From Phylloscopus collybita (lineage: Eukaryota > Chordata > Aves > Passeriformes > Phylloscopidae), in assembly GCA_027886175.1 (NCBI GenBank), contig JAJNNQ010000026.1, positions 20,738,001 through 20,802,000 of the forward strand: DNA of 64,000 bases. The letters run 5' to 3'. Below, piece after piece: positions 47,936-58,110 of the stretch (its first letter is position 1; each line of letters starts with the position of its first letter). The translations under genes were made by a program, and so were the position numbers. Under the pieces are notes generated by a model. The model ran no database searches. It saw only the letters and a list, made by a program, of their open reading frames with translations, and had not been told where the DNA came from.

Positions 47936-48877
47936 AGGGCCCTATTTCAGTTACAAGCCAATTGCATTGTATATGGCATTGAGAATATGTTTGCATTTAG
48001 AATGAATAACATCATCCTAGAAAACTTTGAGATGTACACAAAACCCCATATTATGCTATTTATATAGTTAATTTTGAAAGCATAATCCATTCAGGGATGT
48101 TTGTGACCTAAAATTTTGTAACTTTTGTTTCTTTTTATATTGCCTTCATTTTCCTGGTGCTGCAGGTTATGAGAAGTATGATATGAGAAGTATTTATGAC
48201 ATAAGTGCGTTTCCCGTGAAATGGCCTCTGATAACATGGTTGCTTGAGAGAGCAGTGGTGGGAGAATTGGTGACTTAGAGTTCAAATCACTTAGTTAAGC
48301 ATATTTGTTACACAGGCTGCTCACATTCCTCAGCACCTTGCAGAATATTCCCCACAGGTGACATTTGCTGTACATATACTAGGTATAAAAAATATGTTAA
48401 TCCTGTCACCAAGTCCTTCAAACGCAGCAGTCGAGTCAGTTTTTTGCCATAGGTTTCTTTTTTGCGAATCTTTACTCTGTACAGTCAACTGACACACCTG
48501 GGGTCACTCTCTAGGTGAGGTTGTGCTGGACAGGAATCTTTGGCTCAGCTCTGCCTGCAGTTACCTGCCAGATACAGTAACTGCAGTTTTGTTCTTGTTC
48601 CCTGCCTGCTGGACCCACGCTCAGCCCAATTCTGCATGGGTGAAGTTGAATGAGGTGAAAAAAGGACTGGTTACTGTCAGTGATGGGACATTTCAGCTAT
48701 GGCAAATGCACAGAGAACAAGTGAGGGAATTGTTTGGGGGAAATGAGGACTTCGAAAATCTCAAACAGTTTTCCAATTAGAAATTTAAAACAAGGCCTAA
48801 TGTTTGTTTTCAGCAGCCTGTAAATGGTTCGTCTGCTTCTGGAACTTAAATCCTGACCTAAGCCACCATTGCTTTCA
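47936..48877. other. Non-coding sequence between two CR1 copies
   Basis: Unassigned sequence. Includes a near-duplicate of GTTATGAGAAGTATGATATGAGAAGTAT at 48167-48193 read as two ATGAGAAGTAT units. An 85-codon frame at 48523-48780 is not recognised. Confidence 0.5.
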
Positions 48878-49610
48878 TGGAACCATAAAATCATTAAGAA
48901 TCATACAAGCAGAGTTGTTTGAGTTGAAAAGTACCTTCAAGATCATCAGGTCCAACTGCTAACCCTGCACCGGCAAGTCCACCACTAAGCCATGTGCTTA
49001 AGTCCCACATCTACATGGCTTTTAAATACCTCCAGGGATGGGGACCCAACCATTTCCCTGGGCAGCCTGTTCAATGCTTGACAGTCCTTTCTGTGAAGAA
49101 ATTTTTCCTAATGTCCACTGTAAATCTCTCCTGGAGCAATTTGAGGCTGCTCCCTCTGATCTTGTCACTTGGGAGAAGAGACCAACCCCCACCTGGCTAC
49201 AGCCTCCTTTCAGGCAGCTGTAGAAAAGCAGTAAGGTCCTCCCTGAGCCGCCTTTTCTCCAGGCTAAACAAACCCAGCTCCCTCAGCTCCCCCTCATCAG
49301 ACTTGTGCTCCAGACCTCTCACCAGTTTCATTGCTCTTCTCTGGACATGCTCCAGCACCTCAATGTCATTCTCACAGTGAGGGGCCCAAACCTGAACACA
49401 GGATTTGAGGTGTGGCTTCACCAGTGCAGAGTACAGATGGATGATTGCTGCCTTAGCCCTGTTGGCCACACTTTCAGTGTGGGAAGCAGGACCCTGGCTC
49501 CTCTGGGGGCAATGAGGATTTCTGGTCCTTTCTCGCAGGGCTCTGCTACACTTGTTCACAGGAAGCCTTGTTGTCGCTTGGCCCCGGGTTGATGCAACCA
49601 TAGAGTTGCC
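48878..49610 (-). mobile_element. CR1 LINE, 5'-truncated, with RT C-terminus
   Basis: The longest CR1 copy in the window, about 0.7 kb. Its 3' terminus lies at the low-coordinate end (degenerate AATCATAGAAT-like repeats at 48885-48910). The minus strand keeps one open frame from 49613 to 49197 whose C-terminal half is plainly CR1 ORF2: [20 protein letters not shown], then [19 protein letters not shown], then [16 protein letters not shown]. This is the end of the reverse transcriptase polyprotein, downstream of the catalytic domain. The 3' UTR follows (AAATACCTCCAGGGATGGGG and CCCTGGGCAGCCTGTTCAAT on the plus strand). The first 40 or so residues of the frame are less clearly CR1. The open frame suggests modest age, but the copy is truncated and cannot move. 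Confidence 0.95.
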
Positions 49611-52379
49611 CATAAACCCCTGAGGCTGTTCAAGGGGAACAGTTTCTCTGTCACTGTCAGCAATGGATTTTCATCTAGTTTATGTGATGATGTTTGCATT
49701 GCTCTGGCACCACGAGAGCTGTGCATTGATTTTAATTTACCCCAGGGTAGTTGCTACTGATTTGGTTCAAACCTGACGTTGCAGCATGCATGCTACTGAG
49801 GCAATCTCAGTTACACCAGTTCCTTGAAGGATTGACTATTCCAGTGTGGTTTTCTGCCTCACGTCCTTCCAGCTTAACTGTATTAGTCTATTTAATGGTG
49901 CCAGAAGGCCACATATTTGCTCTCTGTGAAGCCTCAAACAGTAGATGCATGCTTTTAAATAGTTAAATAAACGTTAATTATGATTCACAAATAGTTTTCC
50001 CCCAACTATTAAGTAGTATCAAACACCGAATTTTTCAGTCAGTAATTGTTTTTCCAGCTGCTGAGTGGGACCAAGTATTCAATATTTTTACCGAATTATT
50101 TTTGCAGCTGCTTGGCTACTTTAAGCATAAAAGTTCTATGTTATTTTCTAGGGCTTGACAGCCTTGGATGCACAGTGGGCACACAAAGCCTGTGGTGGGA
50201 GTGGAATGATTACAGTCTTCTGATGCACCTTGGTTAGCTGGATAGTTTGGAGTGCATCCAGATAACGTGAAAATAACATATTGGGCACCTTTAAAAGTTT
50301 GTGGTTTTGCAACATTTTCTCACAAAAATGTGAAGTCTTTTTCTTTCTCACTGTCTGAGTTATTGCACATGGGGAAATGAGTTATTTTTTCCTTTTCAAG
50401 ATCTTGAGACATTCTGTGAGGGATTCAGCCAGTGTGAATTATTTCATTAAATGTGCTTTGACTCTTTGCACCTCATTGCAAACAGTGTAATACTAAAAAA
50501 TTTTGTCTTAGAAGTGTGTATTATGTGCTTTACACAGAAAAATCTTAAAAAAAAATTAAAATATCAATTAAACCACAGGTCATGATGATAGTGAAAGAGA
50601 CATTGTTTCACCCACTGTGACAACTACCCTGGCAGTGAGCACATGGCTCACATTTTCCCAGTGATTCATTAGCCAAGCCAGTAAGACATCCTAGGCAGTC
50701 TGATGCTGTGGCTTACTGGTAGCTGCTCTTCAGATGATTGCTCATGTCAACATGATGCATAGCAGCATCAGAACATTCACTTTGGATGGAACTTACCTTT
50801 TTTGTGCATCTCTTTTCTCTGGTTTTCCCACCAGATCTGCTCTGCTGCCTCACAGCGCTTCTATTCTGTTCATCTCCTTCTAAATATCACTGGTGGCTTT
50901 TGATGAAGCCACAGTCATGAGCACAGGGTGCACAAAGGACACAATACTGAGCAGTAGGGAGAGGACACTTAGCACTGTGCCAGGGAGAGGATGATGTTGG
51001 TAGGGGAGCAGACCAAACTGTGAAGGGTAAATTGTGTTTGATGTTCAGTTGTGTTGGTATTTTAAGCCAAAACAGAAAAGAAGCAGGATCAAAAGCTTTC
51101 ACAAAGCAGAAGTGTGAGTGTAATGAAACGTAGTGACTAGACAAATGAAAAAAAAAAGTTCATTATAAAACCCACTAAACTTAAATTTTAAAGCCCTAGA
51201 AGAAGAGGTGATCTGTCAGCCACTCAGCTTGGACTGGGCACCCAACTGTAACTCATGGTCTGGATTCAGTTCCCTGCCTCAGTCACAGGTTTCCTGTGTG
51301 TTCTCAGGCAACCTCAATGACTGACTTCCTCATTTGTGCAGAGGAGATCTTCCTCATGTTCATTGTGAGGACAAAGCTTATTGATGTTGCTGAGAGATGT
51401 GGATGTTGTGATGGGAAAAGCCACCCTGGAGACCAGAGCCAAAAGGGATCTGCTTCCTCACAGGGGATAAGTCACCCATGCTGCTGCATTTCTGAATTAA
51501 AGAGTAAAGGAAATTATTTCCAGCTCTTAAAAGGGTTGATTTTTTTCTTTCCAAGTCTTTCAGGCCTATTTTTTTGTCAAGTTTGGCTGCCCCGGTGCAG
51601 CAGCAGGCATTTGGAATATTCCCTGTCTCTCACCTTTCTCTTTTCAGTCTGTCTGCTTATGGCTTTGAATCACTCCTGTCTGCTCAATATGCATGCCCGG
51701 CACAACCCAGTGGGATCAGAAACACAGCTTCTGTCATCTCCCAGCTTACATGGAGATCTCCTAACATATAAATATGGTTGTTTGTAAGAAAGAAACCAAA
51801 GAGTGCTTGAGGCTGGTTGGAGGGTACCAAAAGTGACTCTAGCAGCTGGGGAAGGTGGTGCGAGGCAGTGGAATGTCACACTCAGGGACTCCTGCCAAGG
51901 TGTGCACTGCTGAGGATGCCCACATAGCCCATCCACCACCATTGGCCTTCAGCCTCTCTCTTGCTCCACTCAATCCCTGATAAGCAAAAATACTAATTTA
52001 AGGGGTTTTTATATACTCTCACTCCATGCTGATGCTAATTCTGAGTAAGGAATCAGAAATAACAAGTCACACACCTTTGGATGTGCCCTTTTATCTCCTT
52101 TGGGTTGGTAGTTAAACTTATAAGTGTGAGGCCTTCTCAGTACATGAAAAGCAATGTCTTGTTCCTACCAAGACTGCTCAGCTCAGAATTGCTTGCCATG
52201 AGAAGACATGAATGGTTTAAGATGTAGTGCTGTCAACACTAGAAGTCCTCTCTCTGCCTGCAGTGCTTGTCCCTTTTCCCAGCTGCTGAAACTGGAAATT
52301 CCATCTGCCTGCAGCTCTGAAGGACTAGTGCCTGAAGATGCAGCAACTGCTTAGCTGTCCATTGCTGTTTCAACCCCTC
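49611..52379. other. Non-coding sequence, nothing recognised
   Basis: Only chance frames; the longest is 163 codons at 51296-51787 (plus), with no family resemblance or splice context. No repeat family is recognised. Confidence 0.5.
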
Positions 52380-52545
52380 GCCCAAGCTACAAATAATGAG
52401 TTATTGAGCTAATTTAGTTTTATACAGAAGTGATCTTTGTCTTGCAAATCAGGAAGGCTATTTAGCGCAGCGTAATTGACTTGAGCTGTAAGATTCAATG
52501 CACTTATCTAGGATTACAGTTCAATAAAATCTAATTGTGCTGAGA
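52380..52545. other. Candidate conserved non-coding element
   Basis: Repeat-free AT-rich segment with several homeodomain-type cores: GAGCTAATTTAG near 52406, CGTAATTGAC near 52471 and TCTAATTGTG near 52530. It has the texture of an enhancer. No comparison is possible here. Confidence 0.25.
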
Positions 52546-53039
52546 GCAACAGGAATTATAGAAACACCTGGGGATTGTTTTCTGCCTTTCCCATGAACAA
52601 GGTGAGCTGAATGTCTTCTGATCCTTGTGGATTGGGTTATACTGATGCTTGATCTGCCCATTTGGTGGGAGCTGCTTAAGGTGACACCATTTGGCGTGGG
52701 GAGGTAAAGCCAAGCAGGTGAAATAATGTGTGGCCTTCTTCAGTGAGCTCTGTGTCAGAGATGCTCTCATTTCTCTGTACCTGGCCAGAGTCGGGCTGGG
52801 GGAACAGGAAGTAAGCAAAGTCTGGTTTCATTATGATGGTGATGATAATAGGATCCACAAGGTATGTGAGATTAAAAGCCCTATAACATTGCAGGCCAAG
52901 TCATTCACAGAGGACAAGGCCTGAAATCAGTTCAGTGCCTAAACATCCTTTTGTCTTGCCTCACCCAGTGTAGAAATAAATAAGGGAAAACAAGTATTTA
53001 TTCAGTATTTCCTCTCACTATTTACCAAGTAGGAAGCTA
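52546..53039. other. Non-coding sequence, nothing recognised
   Basis: Only short overlapping frames on both strands (95 codons or fewer) and no repeat family. It separates the two enhancer-like segments on either side. Confidence 0.5.
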
Positions 53040-53215
53040 TGTAAAGCCAATTGCTACATGGAAGCGTTCGCTGGCCATTGTGCTTCGGCTTTATGACTGA
53101 ACTGCAATTGCAGAGAGCCTTTTTGCCCAAGTATTCATTAATGAGCTTTTCATCAGCCACTCTAAACAAATGGGGAAGTATTAGATTTAATTTTTCACTT
53201 GCAGACCTTCAGGGA
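53040..53215. other. Candidate conserved non-coding element
   Basis: High-complexity sequence with isolated CpGs retained (GAAGCGTTCGC near 53062 and CTTCGGC near 53085) beside CATTAATGAGC and TTAGATTTAATTT. Retained CpGs in AT-rich, repeat-free DNA are typical of constrained elements. This is a judgement of texture only. Confidence 0.22.
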
Positions 53216-54211
53216 AAAGTGCAGACTTCTTAGTGGGACGACGGCACTGGCACAGGTAGTGAGTGATTTGTGATGATGGCGGAGCAGACGGTGTGGCGAG
53301 TGTCCTTGTGACACACATGAGGTGCAAACTTTGTTATTTACTTGTAGAGAGACATCCCAAACATCAATCCTTGGTCCAAACATAAGGTTGTGTAATTAGG
53401 AGTGCTTATCTAACACCATGCTTATTTTCTCCATTATTTCTCCCAGTTAGTAATTATCCTGTTGCAAGCAGGAAAGGAAAAATTTACTTTCAGACCAAAG
53501 TAACAGATCTGGCTGGTTCCAATATCTGACTTCATGAGCAATAAAATATAGATAATATTGCTTGCTTCAGCACATGCTGTACTAATCATTCTCTGTGCAA
53601 TTTCCTACTTTTTGCATCATTTTAAACAAATGCCAGGACTATAGGGAGTAATTAAACAAGATAATAACAGCAGAACGGGTAGGTTTCATCATACAAGTTA
53701 AAAACAAAACAAAAAATACCTCGATCTCCAAAAGCCATGAGAACTGTAGAAAGAAGCTCTTTTCACCTGACAAAGTTAAGCTGTATTTACTGAGCACAGA
53801 GAACATATTTCTTACAGGAACAAGCAGTGACAATGGATCAGGCAGGATGTCCCTGAAGCTGCTGCAGTCACATTTTAAGAGCAGAGAAGAGAGATTGAAA
53901 AGAATTATTTTTTTTCTGGTTATGGAATTGTCTTTGCTTGTGGCCTAATGACTGCTGGTTCATACTACGGCTTGGGGTGATTGTTAATGGGGATGGTGAA
54001 AATACTGATCTTAAACTTCTGTTTTCAGATGACATGAAAGTGAGGAAGAAATTCATGTCATGTCTAAGTTTTCAGGTTGAGTTGAGCTGTCAGGGAGATC
54101 TAGTTAGACATTTGAAATAAAGTCTTTGCTGTTTTGGTTAACTTTATGAGGTGACAAACCCTGTTTCATTTTGTTTCTGACACCTTTATTTTTTTAATCG
54201 GAACATTCAAG
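53216..54211. other. Non-coding sequence, nothing recognised
   Basis: No ATG frame above 64 codons and no recognised repeat. A minus-strand GAG|GTATTT donor at about 53713 with a nearby acceptor would enclose only 24 bases and is not credible on its own. Confidence 0.5.
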
Positions 54212-54311
54212 AGTTGGTGCAAAATTAACTTAAAAGCAAATACAGGGGGCACTTCAAAATTTGTTCACTTTGCATGCATCAAAGTATTAATGTAAGCTTG
54301 TGCACAACCTG
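54212..54311. mobile_element. Possible mariner-type miniature element
   Basis: The left end, GTTGGTGCAAAATTAACTT (from 54214), resembles the mariner inverted repeat of the Hsmar1/Galluhop group, which begins with GGTTGGTGCAAAAGTAATT. About 80 bases on, GCTTGTGCACAACCT (54296-54310) resembles the inverse end, TTTTGCACCAACCT, with about 13 of 15 positions agreeing when one gap is allowed. Internal sequence is not recognised and no TA target duplication is clear. The match may be coincidence. Confidence 0.2.
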
Positions 54312-56417
54312 CTGGTAGGGAGCAGCAGACGGCAAATGGTTTGTTAGTATTGGCAATGCTCTCACAAAGCCTAATACAATTCTTATGCTTGCTGGTTTGA
54401 CAGTCCAAAGTGCTTTTCATTCCTATCCATTTTTTTTCTGCTTCCTCTGTCTTCATATTGCCGCCCTTGGACCTTAGAATAGTAAAATGAAACTTCAAAG
54501 AGTTTATGAAAGTCACAGTTGAGAACATGTGTTATCTTTGGTCAGGCAGATGAAACCAGTGCTAAGTCCAGTCTCTTATCAAATCTGGCCGAAATAGTGT
54601 TTCACCTACATTTGGGGAGTGTGGCAGTCCATTTCTCTCTAAAATAGCTGAAATTGATAGAAGTGTTGTTCAGAAAAATACAAGATTCCCCAAGATGTTG
54701 CAAGGTTGATGATACTCAGATTCTGTGCTGAGCAGAGCTAAATCTATATGCTTCTGGACATTATTTCTCAAATACAGCTGAGATTTCGTCTTGTTTAGTA
54801 TTGTCATAGTTTTGTTTTATAAGTCTAGCTATGCAATAATTTCTTACTTCAAAGAAATTGCTTGCCTGATGATTTTATTTTAAAGCAAGACTTTAATTTA
54901 AATCCAGTTCCACTCCATTCAAAAGAGTACAATTTTTGCAGATACGTCTGATATTAGTGTCATGTCCAACTATCTACCACAGTTAGGGAAATAAACTCTA
55001 ATGTCATCTTCAGCTGTAGATCGTTTGCTTTTCCCTTTTTATGCCATTTGTTTTATCTTTTCTTCTCCACAGCTTTGGATTTTGTCTGTCATCTTGTTTT
55101 AAAATCTGCTGTTGTATTACTCTCAGTACCCAGTATTTAGATGGGTCCTCCTCCATCTTCTCCAAAGCATACCAAGGTTCTCCTGCTATCTCATGCCTTA
55201 TATGTAAGAATGAGTGGTGTGATGTGTAATGCATGATTTACTGATACACACTGAGAGTTGTGCCTCCAGTAGTGCTGTTGATATACTCCAGCTGCTGTTG
55301 GGTGCTCTGTCTGCAGCACTGGGCTGGAGTTATTGCCAGATAAAATAAAATACAAAAATTGGGCATCACATCAGCAACATGGTTCCAGTGGAGTAGTTTA
55401 GGTCTAAGGGTAAAAGCTAATATAGACATGGCCATTAATTTCTCACCCCTCCAGGGGCATACTTCTAATTAAGACCATGTATACATATATTGAATGTTTC
55501 CAGTACTGTCCCATTAATCTATAACTTATTAGTCCATTTAACAGGGCTCTGCATACAGCCCCAGCTCAAACACCTGGCTGATACCCATTGATCCTGGTCC
55601 TCCTGCCGCAGTCATCTCCTCTTCATTTACTTGCTAATGGAGTAGCCTGCTCTTTCTGTTATAGTCTCACATTGTTTCTCTAATTGGCTTCTTTTTTCTT
55701 TTGTTGTAATGATTTTGCTATTCCTGGGCAGATTCCCTGGCAGAAGACTCACAGTATGGCAGTCTAACATCACCTACCATCCTGGTAGTAGCAACCACCC
55801 TGTTTTGTGTCACCTTTTCTTCAGAAAACACTGCTTGAGGCAGTTGCAACCTCACTTGATCTTGCCCTATGTGGAAGATGTGAAAATACCTAATGAATCA
55901 TTTTGGGGAGGTGTGACCTGTGGGATGCAGACGCGTGGGAGTGTTTATTTGTTGTAGTCATCAGAAGGGGAATCACTCCATTATCCAAGTACCCATGTCA
56001 AAAGGTGGGAAATCAGCATGCTCTGAAGTTTTACTATACCTCGATTCTTCTCCTATCTCTCTCTTCCTGGAAGGTGGTTAATTTTGGAAATGTGCACAAA
56101 GAGGAGAAAAGCAGCATGTAAATTCCCAGGATTTCCTTTAGGGGAGAGATCCCGAAGGGGAAGGAGGGAACTCTTTTAATAATCTTTGCAGCATTTAATC
56201 CCAAGAAAGTGAAATAAAATCAGCACTTTCACTGAGAGTTGGCAGTGTATTTTTTCTGTAACGAGACCAGTTCTTAATTTCTTTGTAGTACAGTCTGATT
56301 AAAACTATATCAAGTTGACTGAGGAGAGCAAAATCTGGTTTTGACAGATGTTTCCCATGATCTGAAGAATACAAACACTCCTGCAAGATGACAGACGGCT
56401 TGTTTACATAAGAAATC
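54312..56417. other. Non-coding sequence, nothing recognised
   Basis: Chance frames only (87 codons or fewer). No repeat family, RNA gene or island is recognised. Confidence 0.5.
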
Positions 56418-56447
56418 TTTTTTTTTTTCTTAATTAAAAAAAAAAAA
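56418..56447. repeat. T11 / A12 inverted homopolymer pair
   Basis: Eleven T, then CTTAATT, then twelve A: a short palindromic AT hairpin centred on TTAATT. Such structures are often length-variable. Confidence 0.85.
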
Positions 56448-56859
56448 CCAACAGAAACATACAAACACAAAGCAACATTTGGATCAGTCATTCTGATCAA
56501 GGCAGTGTCAATTATTAGGCTGTAAAGGGAACTGATGACTCAACTTAGGCACAGTGCTGCGGCGATCTCCGATTTTCGGTTTCATAACAGATTCTTTTCA
56601 GGAATGCTTTTCATTCATACCTGATGTTTAAATGTGTCTCTGGGATCGTGTATCACTTTGTGATGAGGACATGAGAGACTGGTGTCAGCATGCTCCGAGT
56701 AGCTGGGCAGAGTATAGGAGGCATTCCTGTACCTTGGTGGGATGCCTGGTGAGGGAAGGGTCCTCTGACACATCGCATTGTGCACTCGTACCTGCACATC
56801 GCCAGTGTTGTTACCATGGTAAATTTTATAGATAAGTTCACATCAGTAAAATTGAAAAG
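56448..56859. other. Non-coding sequence, nothing recognised
   Basis: Short overlapping frames on both strands (69 codons or fewer). A few isolated CpGs near 56560-56580 (GCGGCGATCTCCG). Nothing recognised. Confidence 0.5.
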
Positions 56860-57095
56860 CACTTCGATTCAGAAAGTGAAATGTTTTGATGAGATCCTAT
56901 GCTTAGTAATTCCAGCGAGTGCGCTTGTTAAAGCGGGTGAGTCAGAAATGGAAATGCAAAGCATTTCTCTGAACGGTGGCCGGAAATTAGCTTTGAAAAC
57001 TGAAACAAAGCCCCAACCACAGCTTTATCTATTTACCTAACAATTTTAGATCTTTGAAAATCCCTTTGTCTTTGGGATACATTTCGATTCCTCTC
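56860..57095. promoter_or_regulatory. Candidate enhancer with Oct/Sox-like motifs
   Basis: The segment holds the perfect inverted repeat GAAATGC-AAA-GCATTTC at 56951-56967, which contains ATGCAAAG, an octamer-like (POU) site. Nearby are GAAACAAAG (57001) and CCCTTTGTCTTTGG (57062), with Sox/TCF-like cores, TTAGTAATTCC (56903) and retained CpGs (GCGAGTGCGC, AAGCGGG, AACGG, GGCCGG). Repeat-free, high-complexity sequence of this kind is typical of conserved enhancers. The motifs are seen; the function is inferred. Confidence 0.3.
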
Positions 57096-57356
57096 TTGTG
57101 CGCTGGTGTAGGCTGGATAATCAACCATGTCAGGACTATCTTGGTGTGTCTGACTTTTATGGTTTAAAAATTGAGTGTCCTGTTAGTGACTTCATTGCCT
57201 CTGGTGCTGCCATCTTCTGTCACAGCTTGTGGTGGAAGTTGGTGGAAATGTAAGTTAGGATGGGATGTTATAATATTTGAGTTAATGTAACACTGAGGAA
57301 GAAAACCAGAGAATTGAATGGAGTCACTCAGCTGATAATTACCCAGTGCAAAAGTT
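57096..57356. other. Non-coding sequence, nothing recognised
   Basis: Short segment between an enhancer-like block and a microsatellite; nothing recognised. Confidence 0.5.
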
Positions 57357-57404
57357 GTGTGTATATATATGTATGTATGTATGTACGTACGTATGTGTGT
57401 ATAC
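57357..57404 (+). repeat. (TG/TA)n and (GTAT/GTAC)n microsatellite
   Basis: TGTGTGTATATATATGTATG, then GTATGTATGTACGTACGTAT and GTGTGTATA: an interrupted dinucleotide and tetranucleotide array. The threonine/tyrosine/isoleucine-rich frame across it on the minus strand is a repeat artefact. Confidence 0.9.
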
Positions 57405-57879
57405 AGCACACGGGGCTATCTGACTGTGCTGGCACAAAAACTCCTTGGTTTGGGGCTGGTTGCTCCCCAGCTTAGCATGGAGAGGCTTCAGTAGTCACAA
57501 GCCCCACTGTCAGGACATAGCCCTTCATCTGTAGGGAGAAGGCAAAAGGGGGTCATGAATGTTTTCATGTTAGTAGTGGTTGTCTCACAAAAAAACTCAC
57601 AAATCAGCATATTGAGTGATAGCAACATTCTCTTCCTCATCCCGCACCTTTCTTCTCTGCTAACATCTTGGTACTTCTTGCTTATCCTTGCTGGATGCTT
57701 TGGACTTGTCACTCAGCCTCAGACAGCATAAGGACTGACTTTTTCTGGCAGCTGTAGTGTGGTCTGAGGCCCATCAATGTAAATTGTGGTGGAGGAGGAC
57801 AAAGTAATAGATGTGTTTAAGGGACTTGCAATTCCCACGGCAAGGCTGGTAAAGTAGAGCTCGTTTCAAAGAGAAGGCG
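57405..57879. other. Non-coding sequence, nothing recognised
   Basis: One minus-strand frame of 74 codons at 57488-57712 with no recognisable domain. No repeat family seen. Confidence 0.5.
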
Positions 57880-58110
57880 GTTTGGTGATTTTTCATAATT
57901 ACTGTTTACCTAAATAAATAAATAATGCATATTCATGGCTTTAACTAGAGTAAGTCATGTTGAAATGTTTACCTCTCCTGAGGATAGTTATTAAGGGTGG
58001 GGTGTGGGGTGCAGCAATTAATAATAAAACATTTAGATGAGATTACAGAATGCTCTGATTGGAATAGTAAACATTATGCTAGAAATAAAAGCAAATAAAC
58101 AAAGCTGTCT
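57880..58110. other. Candidate conserved non-coding element, Fox/homeodomain-like
   Basis: AT-rich, repeat-free sequence with GTTTACC twice (57903 and 57968), TAAATAAATAAATAATGCATATTC-type AT cores (57911-57933), CATAATTAC and CAATTAATAATAAAAC. GTTTAC and TAAATA resemble forkhead sites and ATTA cores homeodomain sites. Such clusters are common in developmental enhancers but also arise in any AT-rich DNA. Confidence 0.25.

Noticed and set aside
51296..51787. 163-codon ATG frame, plus strand
   Set aside because: No family resemblance, with overlapping frames in other phases and on the other strand; treated as chance.
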